Source of the DNA: VRUE01 sp963697695
Lineage (GTDB): Bacteria > Actinomycetota > Thermoleophilia > Solirubrobacterales > 70-9
Length of the DNA: 64,000 nt
NCBI GenBank assembly: GCA_963697695.1
Contig: OY969094.1
Coordinates: 2,666,001 to 2,730,000 of the forward strand
Reading direction: 5' to 3'
A model generated the notes under the pieces. That model made no database searches. It saw only the letters and a program-made list of their open reading frames with translations, and had not been told where the DNA came from. Within the stretch, counting starts at the first letter, position 1; every line of letters starts with the position of its first letter. Made by a program: the position numbers and the translations under genes. This document shows positions 1 through 9,059 of this stretch, piece after piece.

Positions 1-1
1 C

Positions 2-1954
2 CTGCGCGGCAACGTGCTCACCCTCGACGGCGAACCCGACGACGTGCAGATGGCCGCCACCGTCGTCGACGAGCTGGTCGAGCTGATCGAGCAGGGGCAC
101 GACGTCGCCCCGGGCACGATCGAAGCCGTGACCGGCGCCCTCGACGCGCACGAGAGCCCGGCAGAGATCCTCGAGGACGTCGTCTGGCGCCACCGCAACA
201 CCAAGGTCTCGCCGAAGACGCTGAACCAGAAGCGCTACGTCGACTCGATCCGCGACCACACGGTCACCTTCGGGATCGGTCCAGCGGGGACAGGCAAGAC
301 CTTCCTCGCTGTCGCGATGGCGGCGGCTGCGCTGGCCGAACGGCAGGTTCAGCGGATCATCCTCACCCGGCCCGCGGTCGAGGCGGGGGAGCGGCTCGGC
401 TTCCTTCCCGGCGACATCCAGGCCAAGGTCGATCCATACCTGCGGCCGCTCTTCGACGCACTCTTCGACATGCTCGATCCCGACCGGGTCAACGGCTACT
501 TCGAGCGCGGCGTGATCGAGGTGGCGCCGCTCGCCTTCATGCGCGGCCGCGCCCAGCCGCTCTCCAGTCCCGTGCTGACGCCGTCTGGGTTCCAGTCGAT
601 CGGAGCCCTCCGGGTGGGCGATCTGGTCGTCGGGTCGAACGGGATGCCGACTCCCGTCCTGGGCGTCTATCCCCAGGGGCGAAAAGAGGTCTTCCGTTTG
701 CGTGCGCAAGACGGCGCCTCGACGCTCTGCTGCGGCGAGCATCTGTGGCACGTCTTCACGGCTTCAGACCGTCGTCGCGGAAAGCCCGGTCGCGTGGTTG
801 AAACGCGGGAGATGATTGGTCGGCTGCGGACCGCCCACCGGCACCGATTCGAGCTGCCCCTCCTCAGCGCCCCGGTCGAGTTTCCCCAGCGCGATGTGCC
901 GCTCGATCCGTATGCGCTCGGCCTGCTGCTCGGGGATGGTTGCCTCACGACCACGACGACACCAAGTTTCTCCACGGTCGACCGAGAGCTGGCGGTAGCG
1001 CTCGAGAAATCGCTCGACGGAATCGAGCTGCGCCACAAGGATGGCCCCGACTACGTCCTCCGCCATATCGACGGCCGCCGCGGTGGCGTGATCGTCGCCA
1101 ATCCGGTCACCGCTGCCCTGCGGGATCTGGGCCTCGCAGGTATGAGGTCTAATACGAAGTTCGTCCCCGATCCATACTTGCGCAACGAGTCGGCCGTCCG
1201 GCTCGCTGTCCTTCAGGGGCTCCTCGACAGCGATGGTGGTCCGGTCACGCAACGTGACCGGACCTGCCGAATCCAGTACACGACCTGCTCCGAACGCCTC
1301 CGCAACGATGTCTCCTTCCTCGTTCGCTCGCTGGGCGGCATCGCCTACTGGCGACGGGGGCGCGCGGCCGGCCGATCTCCTGGCCAGGCCGGAGGCCGCC
1401 CCGTCCACCACCGGTCAGATGCGTTCGTGATGGACATCCGCCTGCCAAGCGGGATCGAGCCGTTTCGCCTCGCGCGGAAGCGTGAGCGCTATCGCCGCGA
1501 CGGCGGCGGCCGTCCGATGCGCTTCGTGGCTGCGATCGAGCCCGCTGGCGAGGCGGAGACCGTGTGCATCCAGGTTGCGGCACCGGACTCCCTTTACGTC
1601 ACCGATGACTTCCTCATAACGCACAACACCCTCAACGACTCCTTCGTCATCCTCGACGAGGCGCAGAACACCAGCCCCGAGCAGATGAAGATGTTCCTCA
1701 CCCGGCTCGGTTTCAACTCGCGCATGGTCGTCACCGGCGACGTCACCCAGATCGACCTGCCCACCGACCAGCGTTCCGGCTTGGTCGTCGTCCGCGACAT
1801 CCTCGACGAGGTGCAGGACATCTCCTTCGTCAACTTCGGCGGCGAGGACGTGGTGCGGCACAAGCTGGTCCAGCGGATCGTCGCCGCCTATGACGAGCAC
1901 GGCAGCCGCGAGCGGGCGGCGCGAGCGGAACACGGTCCGACTCCGCGCTCTTGA
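2..1954 (+). CDS. phoH: PhoH-family ATPase, 5' end outside window, interrupted by an intein
   Basis: Cytosolic PhoH/PhoL-type P-loop ATPase, linked to RNA metabolism and usually encoded beside YbeY. The frame is already open at base 2 (LRGNVLTLDGEPDD), so the true start lies upstream; the GTG at 14 is internal. Extein features are a Walker A GPAGTGKTF near base 280 and a Walker B region VILDEAQN near 1650. An in-frame insert at 551-1627 separates MRGR from TLND, two pieces that join into the normal PhoH sequence. The stop overlaps the TTG start of ybeY (TTGA). The phoH-ybeY-era order supports the call. Without splicing the ATPase core would be split next to Walker B. Confidence 0.95.
   Translation: MRGNVLTLDGEPDDVQMAATVVDELVELIEQGHDVAPGTIEAVTGALDAHESPAEILEDVVWRHRNTKVSPKTLNQKRYVDSIRDHTVTFGIGPAGTGKTFLAVAMAAAALAERQVQRIILTRPAVEAGERLGFLPGDIQAKVDPYLRPLFDALFDMLDPDRVNGYFERGVIEVAPLAFMRGRAQPLSSPVLTPSGFQSIGALRVGDLVVGSNGMPTPVLGVYPQGRKEVFRLRAQDGASTLCCGEHLWHVFTASDRRRGKPGRVVETREMIGRLRTAHRHRFELPLLSAPVEFPQRDVPLDPYALGLLLGDGCLTTTTTPSFSTVDRELAVALEKSLDGIELRHKDGPDYVLRHIDGRRGGVIVANPVTAALRDLGLAGMRSNTKFVPDPYLRNESAVRLAVLQGLLDSDGGPVTQRDRTCRIQYTTCSERLRNDVSFLVRSLGGIAYWRRGRAAGRSPGQAGGRPVHHRSDAFVMDIRLPSGIEPFRLARKRERYRRDGGGRPMRFVAAIEPAGEAETVCIQVAAPDSLYVTDDFLITHNTLNDSFVILDEAQNTSPEQMKMFLTRLGFNSRMVVTGDVTQIDLPTDQRSGLVVVRDILDEVQDISFVNFGGEDVVRHKLVQRIVAAYDEHGSRERAARAEHGPTPRS
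551..1627 (+). mobile_element. Class 3 intein with LAGLIDADG endonuclease domain, in phoH
   Basis: A 359-residue protein insert. It starts AQPLSSPVLTPSG (block A with Ala at position 1 instead of Cys or Ser) and ends DDFLITHN, followed by Thr as the +1 residue. Block B reads GEHLWHV, so Trp66 lies two residues after the block B His. Block F has Cys339 in TVCIQV. Block G has Thr357 in ITHN. Together these form the Trp-Cys-Thr triad that defines class 3 inteins, which splice without an N-terminal nucleophile. Two LAGLIDADG-like helices, LGLLLGDG (917-940) and LQGLLDSDG (1211-1237), indicate a homing endonuclease domain. Whether the endonuclease is active cannot be told from sequence alone. Confidence 0.92.
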
Positions 1955-2319
1955 GCCTCGACCTCTCCGATGTGCCGGCGGAGCTGCGGGACGCGGTCGC
2001 GGCGGCGCTGGACGCGGCCGGCGTCGGCGATGGCCACCTGGCGGTCGATCTGGTCGGCACCGAGCGGATACGCGAGCTGAACCGCGAGCACCGGGGGAGG
2101 GACACGCCCACCGACGTGCTCGCCTTCCCGCTTGACGGCATCGGCGAGGTTCCGGGTCCACGGGAGCTGGGCGACGTGGCGATCTGTCCCGAGCGCTGCA
2201 GCGACGTGACCGAAGCCGCCGTCCACGGCGTTCTTCATCTCTGCGGCTATGACCATGAGGTGGACGACGGCGAGATGCTGCAAACTCAGGCCGAAGTGCT
2301 GAAGAACCTCACACGGTGA
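1951..2319 (+). CDS. ybeY: Endoribonuclease YbeY (rRNA maturation factor)
   Basis: A 122-aa metal-dependent single-strand endoribonuclease acting in 16S rRNA 3' maturation and ribosome quality control. The zinc motif is clear near the C-terminus: HGVLHLCGYDHE, the H-x3-H-x5-H pattern of UPF0054. Earlier comes the family stretch ELNREHRGRDTPTDVLAFP. The TTG start overlaps the phoH stop and the TGA overlaps the era GTG, so the three genes are probably translationally coupled. The length is slightly short for the family but looks complete. Confidence 0.93.
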   Translation: MSLDLSDVPAELRDAVAAALDAAGVGDGHLAVDLVGTERIRELNREHRGRDTPTDVLAFPLDGIGEVPGPRELGDVAICPERCSDVTEAAVHGVLHLCGYDHEVDDGEMLQTQAEVLKNLTR

Positions 2320-3209
2320 CACGCTCCGGTTTCATCGGTCTCGCCGGCCGGCCCAATGTCGGCAAGTCGACCCTGGTCAACGAGATCGTCGGCAGCCGCG
2401 TCGCGATCGTCTCGATGCGCCCGCAGACGACGCGACGGGCGATCCGCGGCATCCACACCGATACCAAGGCGGAGCGGCAACTGGTCCTCGTTGACCTGCC
2501 GGGCGTGCAGCGGCCCCGTGACGTGCTCACCGAGCGGATGCAGAAGCGGGTCGAGCGCGAGCTGGCCGACTCCGATCTCGCTCTGCTCGTGATCAACGGC
2601 GAGGAGGGGGTCGGTCCCGGGGACCGCTTCATCGCTCGCGCCCTGCTCGATGCCGGCGCCAAGCTGCCGGTGATCTGCGCCGTCAACAAGGCCGACCGGA
2701 TCGGTCCCAACGAGATGGTGCCGGTGCTTGCCGCGGCGGCGGAGCTGGGCGGGGTCGACGAGGTCTTCCCGATCAGCGCTCGCACAGGGGAGGGGCTGGA
2801 AGCGCTAGTGGAGCGGCTCAGCGAGCTGGTTCCCGAGGGGCCCTACATGTACCCGCCGCAGGACCACAGCGACCAGTCGAGTGAGCTGTTGCTGGCCGAG
2901 CTGATCCGCGAGCAGGTCCTCAACCGCACCCGCGACGAGGTGCCGCACTCGGTCGAGGTTGCGGTGAAGGAGGTCTCCGAGCGTCCCGGTGGCCTGGTCG
3001 ACGTCGGCGCCGAGATCTGGGCCGAGACCGAGTCGCAGAAGGGAATCCTGATCGGCAAGGGGGGCACCAAGGTCGGCGAGATCGGCGCCGCCGCCCGCCG
3101 CTCGCTCGAAACCGAGCTCGGCGCCAAGGTCCACCTCGACCTCAAGGTCCGCGTTCGCAGCCGCTGGCGCCGGGATGAGGACATGCTCGATCGCTTGGGC
3201 ATCGAGTAG
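2316..3209 (+). CDS. era: GTPase Era
   Basis: A 297-aa Ras-like GTPase with a C-terminal KH domain that binds 16S rRNA near its 3' end during 30S assembly. G1 is GRPNVGKST (residues 9-17), G3 DLPG (about 66-69) and G4 NKAD (about 127-130). The KH domain follows in the last third (SQKGILIGKGGTKVGEIG). The GTG start shares bases with the ybeY stop. Only 17 nt separate the era stop from the hisIE start, so the two units could also be read through. Confidence 0.96.
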   Translation: MTRSGFIGLAGRPNVGKSTLVNEIVGSRVAIVSMRPQTTRRAIRGIHTDTKAERQLVLVDLPGVQRPRDVLTERMQKRVERELADSDLALLVINGEEGVGPGDRFIARALLDAGAKLPVICAVNKADRIGPNEMVPVLAAAAELGGVDEVFPISARTGEGLEALVERLSELVPEGPYMYPPQDHSDQSSELLLAELIREQVLNRTRDEVPHSVEVAVKEVSERPGGLVDVGAEIWAETESQKGILIGKGGTKVGEIGAAARRSLETELGAKVHLDLKVRVRSRWRRDEDMLDRLGIE

Positions 3210-3214
3210 CCAAC

Positions 3215-3220
3215 TACGAT
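3215..3220 (+). promoter_or_regulatory. Candidate -10 of hisIE
   Basis: TACGAT ends 6 nt before the GTG of hisIE. There is no Shine-Dalgarno in between. No clear -35 is visible. Confidence 0.4.
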
Positions 3221-3226
3221 GGCCTG

Positions 3227-3841
3227 GTGTTCCCCGAGCTGAAATTCGACGAGCGCGGGCTGGTTCCGTGCGTGGCGCAGGACTTCGCCAGCGGCGAGGT
3301 GCTGACGCTCGCCTACGCCAACGAGGAGTCGCTGCGGCTGACGGTCGAGACCGGCGAGCTGCACTTCTACAGCCGCTCGCGCGAGGAGATTTGGCGCAAG
3401 GGTGAAACCTCGGGCAACGTGCTGAAGCTGCGCCAGCTGCGCTACGACTGCGACGGCGATGCGATCGTCGCCTTGGTCGAGCCGACCGGTCCCGCCTGCC
3501 ACACGGGCGAGCGCAGCTGCTTCTACCGGGAGCTGGGCGGCGACGCCGCACCAGAGCCGGCATCGCATGAGGCCTTGGCGACGCTGGAGCGCACGCTGCG
3601 CAGCCGGGCCGCCGAGCGTCCCGAGGGCAGCTACACGGTGAAGCTGCTCGACGATCCGAAGCTGATCGGCGAAAAGGTCGAGGAGGAGGCCGAGGAGGTG
3701 GTCCGCGCCGCACGCGAGGAGTCCGACGAGCGGGTCGCCGAAGAGGCGGCGGACCTGCTCTATCACTTGGCGGTGCTGCTCGCCTCGCGCGAGGTGCCTC
3801 AATCGGCGGTGATGGAGGTGCTCGATGACCGTCGCCGCTGA
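3227..3841 (+). CDS. hisIE: Bifunctional phosphoribosyl-AMP cyclohydrolase / phosphoribosyl-ATP diphosphatase
   Basis: A 204-aa fusion catalysing the second and third steps of histidine synthesis in the cytosol. Residues 1-105 are the HisI domain, with the metal-binding stretch DCDGDA and the HTGERSCFY end motif. Residues about 115-204 are the HisE domain, with the acidic EEVEEEAEEVV motif of MazG-like PRA-PH enzymes. The GTG start puts the protein directly at the HisI core. The gene leads the trpEGDC cluster and overlaps trpE by 17 nt, so histidine and tryptophan genes are physically coupled here. Confidence 0.93.
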   Translation: MFPELKFDERGLVPCVAQDFASGEVLTLAYANEESLRLTVETGELHFYSRSREEIWRKGETSGNVLKLRQLRYDCDGDAIVALVEPTGPACHTGERSCFYRELGGDAAPEPASHEALATLERTLRSRAAERPEGSYTVKLLDDPKLIGEKVEEEAEEVVRAAREESDERVAEEAADLLYHLAVLLASREVPQSAVMEVLDDRRR

Positions 3842-5333
3842 ATCGGAGCTGCGGCTGGAGCCAAGCTTGGAGGAGGCGCGGGCGCTCGCCGCGCAGGGAA
3901 ACGTCGTGCCGGTGCGCCTGCGCCTCGTCGACGACTGCGAGACGCCCGTCTCGGCCTTCCTCAAGCTGCGCGCGGGAGAGGCCGAGGGGGCGCCCTGCTT
4001 CCTGCTCGAGTCTGCCGAGCAGGGCCAGGTCGGCCGTTACTCCTTCGTCGGCTTTCGCCCCCGCTCTGTGTTGCGCTGGAGCCAGGGCACCCTCTCCGAC
4101 TCGAATGGCGAGTCCAGCGATGCTCCCGACCCGTACGCCGCCGTTGCCGAGCACCTGGAGGCCTTTCGGCTGGCCCCGGTAGAGGGCCTGCCGCCCTTCT
4201 GCGGCGGGGCCGTCGGCTTCTTCGGCTACGACCTCGTGCGCACCGCGGAGCCGCTCGCGGAGCCCAATCCCGACCCGCTCGGCCTGCCTGACATGGCCCT
4301 GATGGTCACCGACCTATTGCTGGTCTTCGATCACCTGCGTCACGAGCTGACGATCATGGCCTGCGCCTTCGCCGACGACGAGGGCGGTATCGACGCAGCC
4401 TACGAGCGGGCCGCCGCCTCGATCGCCGATGCGCGCCGCCGCCTACGCGGTGCCGTCCCGGCCCCCGAGAGCCCCGCGATCGCCGAGCCGCCACGCTTCG
4501 CCTCCAACATGGAGCGCGAGGAGTTCGAAGCGGCGGTGGAGCGGATCGTCGAGTACGTCCACGCCGGCGACGCCTTCCAGGTCGTCCCCTCGCAGCGCTT
4601 CTCGGCGCCGGCTCCGGTCGAGGCCTTCTCGATCTACCGCGGCTTGCGCGCCGTCAATCCCTCGCCCTACATGTACTACCTCGAGTTCGGCGACTTCCAG
4701 ATCGCCGGCGCCTCGCCGGAGCCGCTGGTCAAAGTCAACGGCAGCCGGGTCGAGACGCGGCCGATCGCCGGCACCTACCCGCGCGGGGCGAACGAGGAGG
4801 AGGACCGCCGTCTCGCCGAGCGTCTGGTCAAGGACCCGAAGGAGCGAGCTGAGCACGTGATGCTGGTCGACCTCGGCCGCAACGACCTGGGGCGGGTCTG
4901 CGAGTACGGCTCCGTCGGGGTCGACGAGCTGATGGTGGTCGAGACCTACTCGCACGTCCTCCACATCGTCAGCCAGGTCTCCGGCACGCTGCGCGAGGGG
5001 ATCGGCGCGATGGACGTGCTGCGCTCGACGCTGCCGGCGGGAACGCTCTCCGGCGCGCCGAAGGTGCGGGCGATGCAGATCATCGACGAGCTGGAGCCGG
5101 TCAAGCGCTGCTCCTACGGGGGTGCGATCGGCTACCTCTCCTGGAACGGCGATCTCGACACCGCGATCCACATCCGTACCGTCGTCGCCAAGGACGGCCA
5201 GATCCACGTCCAGGCCGGCGGCGGCACCGTCGCCGACGCCAAGCCGGCCTACGAGTACAACGAGTCGGTCAACAAGGCCAAGGCTGTCTTCCGCGCCGTC
5301 GAGCTGGCCTGCGAGCAGCCGGACTGGAGCTGA
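3825..5333 (+). CDS. trpE: Anthranilate synthase component I
   Basis: A 502-aa chorismate-binding subunit that converts chorismate and ammonia to anthranilate. The C-terminal chorismate-binding domain is intact: the conserved stretches IAGASPEPLVKV, RPIAGTYPRG, LVDLGRNDLGRV and TLPAGTLSGAPK are all present. The N-terminal regulatory domain contains the LLES motif (FLLESAEQGQVGRYSF) linked to tryptophan feedback inhibition in TrpE. The ATG start overlaps hisIE, and trpG follows after 2 nt. Confidence 0.96.
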   Translation: MTVAAESELRLEPSLEEARALAAQGNVVPVRLRLVDDCETPVSAFLKLRAGEAEGAPCFLLESAEQGQVGRYSFVGFRPRSVLRWSQGTLSDSNGESSDAPDPYAAVAEHLEAFRLAPVEGLPPFCGGAVGFFGYDLVRTAEPLAEPNPDPLGLPDMALMVTDLLLVFDHLRHELTIMACAFADDEGGIDAAYERAAASIADARRRLRGAVPAPESPAIAEPPRFASNMEREEFEAAVERIVEYVHAGDAFQVVPSQRFSAPAPVEAFSIYRGLRAVNPSPYMYYLEFGDFQIAGASPEPLVKVNGSRVETRPIAGTYPRGANEEEDRRLAERLVKDPKERAEHVMLVDLGRNDLGRVCEYGSVGVDELMVVETYSHVLHIVSQVSGTLREGIGAMDVLRSTLPAGTLSGAPKVRAMQIIDELEPVKRCSYGGAIGYLSWNGDLDTAIHIRTVVAKDGQIHVQAGGGTVADAKPAYEYNESVNKAKAVFRAVELACEQPDWS

Positions 5334-5335
5334 CG

Positions 5336-5908
5336 ATGAAGGTCCTCGTTATCGACAACTACGACAGCTTCACCTACAACCTGGTCCAGTACCTGGGCGA
5401 GCTGGGCGCGGAGGTCGAGGTGGTGCGTAACGACAAAGCGACGGTCGAGGAGCTGCTCGAGCGCCACGTCGATCGGCTCGTCGTCTCGCCGGGTCCCTGC
5501 ACGCCGGCCGAGGCGGGGGTCTCCAAGGAGGCGATCCGCCGCTTCGCCGAGGCCGGCACGCCGGTGCTGGGGGTATGCCTCGGCCACCAGTCACTGGTCG
5601 AGGCTTTCGGCGGCCGCACCGTGCAGGGGGACCCGATCCATGGCAAGGAGGCCGAGATCGAGCACGACGGACGCACCGTCTACGCCGGGCTGCCCAGCCC
5701 TCTCGTCGCCGGCCGCTACCACTCGCTGGTTGCCGATCCGGATCTGCCCGATGAGCTGGAGCTCAGCGCCAGACTCGGTGACGTGGTGATGGGCGCCCGC
5801 CATCGCGAGCTGCCCGCCGAGGGGGTTCAGTTCCACCCCGAGTCGGTTCTGACGCCACAGGGCAAGCACCTGCTGGCGAACTTCCTCGGGAACGGCGATG
5901 GCCCCTAA
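5336..5908 (+). CDS. trpG: Anthranilate synthase component II, glutamine amidotransferase
   Basis: A 190-aa class I glutaminase subunit that supplies ammonia to TrpE. It begins with the family signature IDNYDSFTYNLVQYLG. The nucleophile Cys sits in GVCLGHQ, and the HPES motif near the end supplies the His and Glu of the triad. It overlaps trpD by 11 nt. PabA would look similar, but the position between trpE and trpD makes TrpG the main role; dual TrpG/PabA use is possible. Confidence 0.95.
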   Translation: MKVLVIDNYDSFTYNLVQYLGELGAEVEVVRNDKATVEELLERHVDRLVVSPGPCTPAEAGVSKEAIRRFAEAGTPVLGVCLGHQSLVEAFGGRTVQGDPIHGKEAEIEHDGRTVYAGLPSPLVAGRYHSLVADPDLPDELELSARLGDVVMGARHRELPAEGVQFHPESVLTPQGKHLLANFLGNGDGP

Positions 5909-6929
5909 CGACGTCGTGAGCCGGGCGATCGACGCGGTCTGCGCCGGCGACCATCTCACCGCCGACCATGCCTCGGCAGTGCTGGCCGAGATCATGGAGG
6001 GTCGCACCGACCCGGTGCAGACCGGCGCCTTCCTGATCGCGCTGCGAGCGAAGGGGGAGACGGTCCCCGAGGTGGTCGGCCTGGCGCGGACGATGCGCTC
6101 GCTCGCCACTCCGGTCGTCACCAAGCGGACCGACCTGGTCGACACCGCCGGCACCGGCGGCGGGCCCTCCACCTTCAACGTCTCGACCACGGCTGCCCTG
6201 GTCGCAGCCGGCGCTGGCTGCGGAGTCGCCAAGCACGGCAACCGCTCCTACACGAGCAAGTGCGGCTCTGCCGAGCTGCTAGAGGCGCTCGGGGTGAGGA
6301 TCGAGCTCGGTCCCGCTCAGGTCGGCCGCTGCATCGACGAGGTCGGCTTCGGCTTCATGTTCGCTCCCCGTCACCACGCGGCGATGGCCAACGTCGTCCC
6401 GGCCCGTAAAGAGCTCGGGGTGCGGACGGTCTTCAACTTCCTCGGCCCCCTGACCAACCCGGCCGGGGCCCAGCGCCAGCTGCTCGGCGTATCCGATCGC
6501 CACTTTCAGGAGACGATCGCCGAGGCCCTGGTCGGCCTCGGCAGTGTGCGGGCGATGGTCGTCACTGCCGAGGACGGAGTCGACGAGCTCTCGATCTCGG
6601 CCCGCACGCGGGTGATCGAGGTCGCGGACGGGCGCACCGAGGAGCACTATGTCGAGCCGGGCCAGTTCGACCTCGCCGAGGCGGAGCTGGGGCAGGTCGC
6701 CGGGGGGACGCCGGAGGAGAACGCCGCCGTCTCGCGCGCCATCCTCGAGGGCGAGACCGGCCCTCGCCGCGACCTCGTCCTGCTCAACGCGGGTGCGGCG
6801 ATCTACGTCGGTGGATCTGCCGAGAGCCTCGGCGACGGGGTGGAGAAGGCCGCCGCCGCGGTCGATTCGGGTGCCGCGCGCGAGCTGCTCGGGCGGTTGA
6901 TTGCGCTGACCAGCCAGCTCGCCGACTAG
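5898..6929 (+). CDS. trpD: Anthranilate phosphoribosyltransferase
   Basis: A 343-aa enzyme transferring phosphoribose from PRPP to anthranilate. The PRPP-binding glycine-rich motif GTGGGPSTFNVST lies at about residues 82-94. KHGNRSYTSKCGSAELLEALG and the region NFLGPLTNPAGAQ also match the family. The length is typical. Start and end fit a tight operon: 11 nt overlap with trpG and 14 nt to trpC. Confidence 0.96.
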   Translation: MAPNDVVSRAIDAVCAGDHLTADHASAVLAEIMEGRTDPVQTGAFLIALRAKGETVPEVVGLARTMRSLATPVVTKRTDLVDTAGTGGGPSTFNVSTTAALVAAGAGCGVAKHGNRSYTSKCGSAELLEALGVRIELGPAQVGRCIDEVGFGFMFAPRHHAAMANVVPARKELGVRTVFNFLGPLTNPAGAQRQLLGVSDRHFQETIAEALVGLGSVRAMVVTAEDGVDELSISARTRVIEVADGRTEEHYVEPGQFDLAEAELGQVAGGTPEENAAVSRAILEGETGPRRDLVLLNAGAAIYVGGSAESLGDGVEKAAAAVDSGAARELLGRLIALTSQLAD

Positions 6930-6943
6930 GCTTCTCCTGTCAA

Positions 6944-7750
6944 GTGGCAATGATCGAGCAGCTCATCGCAGCCGCGCGGGAAGGGGTGGAGGAGCGCCGC
7001 GGGCAGGTCTCGCAGGCGGATCTCGAGTCACGCCTACATAGCCGCGGCGAGGACCGTCCCTTCAGCGAGGCGTTGACGCGCCCCGGCCTCTCGGTGATCG
7101 CCGAGTTCAAGCGCCGCTCCCCCAGCGCCGGAGACATCTCCGCTTCGGCCTCTGTGGCCGATCAGGTCGGGACCTACGAGCGCGGCGGGGCGGCTGCGCT
7201 TTCGGTCTTGACCGACGAGCGCCACTTCGGCGGCTCGCTCGAGGACCTGCGCGCCGCACGGGCCGCCTGCGACCTACCGATTCTGCGCAAGGACTTCATC
7301 GTCGATCCGTACCAGCTCTATGAGGCTGCGGTGAACGGTGCCGACGCGGTGCTTCTCATCGTCCGCGCCCTCGACGACCGGGAGCTTGAGAGCATGTACG
7401 AGGAGGCGCGCGGTCTTGACCTCGACTGCCTGATCGAGGTCCATGACGCTGGGGAGCTGCGGCGGGCGCTGGAGATGGACGCGGAGGCGATCGGCATCAA
7501 CAACCGCGATCTCGACGAGCAGCGGGTCGACATCGCAACCACCTACGAGCTGATGCCGGACGTGCCGGCGGGCAAGACGGTCGTCGCCGAGAGCGGCATC
7601 TCCTCGCGCGAGGAGTTGGAGGAGCTGGAGCGGGTAGGTGTCGACGCGGTATTGATCGGAGGAGCGCTGATGAGCGCGGCCGATCCCGAGGCGAAGACGC
7701 GCGAGCTGACCGGTGCTGACGAGGGCACCCGCGAGCACCATTTGCCCTGA
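6944..7750 (+). CDS. trpC: Indole-3-glycerol phosphate synthase
   Basis: A 268-aa TIM-barrel enzyme that closes the indole ring of tryptophan precursor CdRP. Conserved strands are visible: VIAEFKRRSPSAGDI, ILRKDFIVDPYQLYEA, IGINNRDL and VVAESGISSREEL. The GTG at 6944 is chosen; an ATG two codons later (6950) is equally possible. A TAGGCT hexamer at 6927-6932 just inside the gap could give an internal promoter. It is the last gene of the first trp block; the next trp gene lies 2.2 kb downstream. Confidence 0.95.
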   Translation: MAMIEQLIAAAREGVEERRGQVSQADLESRLHSRGEDRPFSEALTRPGLSVIAEFKRRSPSAGDISASASVADQVGTYERGGAAALSVLTDERHFGGSLEDLRAARAACDLPILRKDFIVDPYQLYEAAVNGADAVLLIVRALDDRELESMYEEARGLDLDCLIEVHDAGELRRALEMDAEAIGINNRDLDEQRVDIATTYELMPDVPAGKTVVAESGISSREELEELERVGVDAVLIGGALMSAADPEAKTRELTGADEGTREHHLP

Positions 7751-7814
7751 GCCGGGCTGGTCACCTTTTCACTGAATTTTCAGGCCGGTTTAGGAACGGT
7801 TGAAGAACCATCTC

Positions 7815-7820
7815 TAAATT
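7815..7820 (+). promoter_or_regulatory. Candidate -10 of htrA
   Basis: TAAATT lies 7 nt before the ATG of the protease gene. A GGAAC stretch at 7793-7797, about 17 nt upstream, resembles an ECF-type -35. The pairing is tentative. Confidence 0.4.
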
Positions 7821-7827
7821 CGTTGCC

Positions 7828-9036
7828 ATGAGCAGGACCAGAGGCTTCCTACGCACTCCCTTCTTCTCGGCACTCCTCGGCGGTGCGGTAGTGGCCATCT
7901 TCGGAGCGATCGCGATCTCGGCCGGCTGGATCGAGGCCGAGGGCGGATCGACCACAACGGTTTCCACCTCTCTTGCCACGCCCGCGGCAAACCGCACCGC
8001 CGAGCTGCCGAGCGGCGGCGACGACGACTCGAATCTCGTAAACGAGATCTATCGTCGCGACGGACAGGGTGTCGCCTTCATCTCAGCTACTTCCTCAGAA
8101 GCTCCGTCGAGCCCCAGCCCCTTTGGTCAGCCGGAAGGCGGTGGAACCGCGACTGGCTCCGGCTTCCTGATCGACACAGAAGGGCACATCATCACCAACA
8201 GCCACGTGGTCGAGGGCGCGGACGAGGTCGAGGTGACGCTCGGCTCCTCAGAGACGAGCCACAGCGCCGAGGTGATCGGCTCCGATCCGGCGACCGATGT
8301 CGCCCTGCTCAAGGTCGACGTGCCATCTGACCAATTGCACCCGCTGGCTCTCGGAGACTCCTCGAAGGTCGAGGTCGGTGACCCGGTGATCGCGATCGGC
8401 AACCCGTTCGGACTTGACCGCACGGTGACGAGCGGCATCATCTCCGCGCTTCAGCGCCAGATCGAAGCACCAAACGGCTTCTCCATCTCACACGTGATCC
8501 AAACTGACGCCGCGATCAACCCGGGCAACTCCGGTGGGCCGCTGATCGCCGCCGATGGCAGCGTGATCGGCATCAACTCACAGATCCAGTCCGGTACTGG
8601 CGGCAACGTCGGCATCGGCTTTGCGGTCCCAATCAACACCGCACGCGACGTGGTGCGCCAGCTGCAGGAGAACGGCGAGGTCGAGCACGCCTACCTTGGC
8701 ATCAACGGCAACACCGTCACTCCGGAGCTCGCCCGCGCGGTGAACCTGCCCGTCGACAAAGGCGCACTTGTCGCCGAAGTCAAAGATGGAGGACCCGCCG
8801 ACAAGGCCGGCCTCGAGGGTGGAACCACCAGTGCCACTGTCGAAGGCGCCCGCCTTCGACTAGGCGGCGACCTCATCACCGAGGTCGACGGCAAACCCAT
8901 CTCCTCCATGGACGAGATGGTCGAAGCCGTCAACAACGCCAAGTCCGGCGACAAGCTGGAGCTGACGATCGTCCGCGGCGACGAGACCAAAACGGTCACC
9001 GTCACCCTCGGCGTCCGCCCCGACTCCGTTCAGTAG
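7828..9036 (+). CDS. HtrA/DegP-type membrane-anchored serine protease with PDZ domain
   Basis: A 402-aa envelope protease that degrades or refolds damaged exported proteins. Residues about 12-36 form an uncleaved N-terminal membrane anchor. A low-complexity linker follows. The trypsin-like domain has catalytic His126 (NSHVVEG), Asp157 (ATDVALLKV) and Ser235 (GNSGGP). A C-terminal PDZ domain covers about residues 295-400 (GGPADKAGL, GDLITEVDGKPI). The gene sits between trpC and trpF with its own upstream region of 77 nt, so it is probably a separate transcription unit placed inside the trp locus. Confidence 0.93.
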   Translation: MSRTRGFLRTPFFSALLGGAVVAIFGAIAISAGWIEAEGGSTTTVSTSLATPAANRTAELPSGGDDDSNLVNEIYRRDGQGVAFISATSSEAPSSPSPFGQPEGGGTATGSGFLIDTEGHIITNSHVVEGADEVEVTLGSSETSHSAEVIGSDPATDVALLKVDVPSDQLHPLALGDSSKVEVGDPVIAIGNPFGLDRTVTSGIISALQRQIEAPNGFSISHVIQTDAAINPGNSGGPLIAADGSVIGINSQIQSGTGGNVGIGFAVPINTARDVVRQLQENGEVEHAYLGINGNTVTPELARAVNLPVDKGALVAEVKDGGPADKAGLEGGTTSATVEGARLRLGGDLITEVDGKPISSMDEMVEAVNNAKSGDKLELTIVRGDETKTVTVTLGVRPDSVQ

Positions 9037-9059
9037 CTCGGTTCGCAAGCTCAGAGCTC

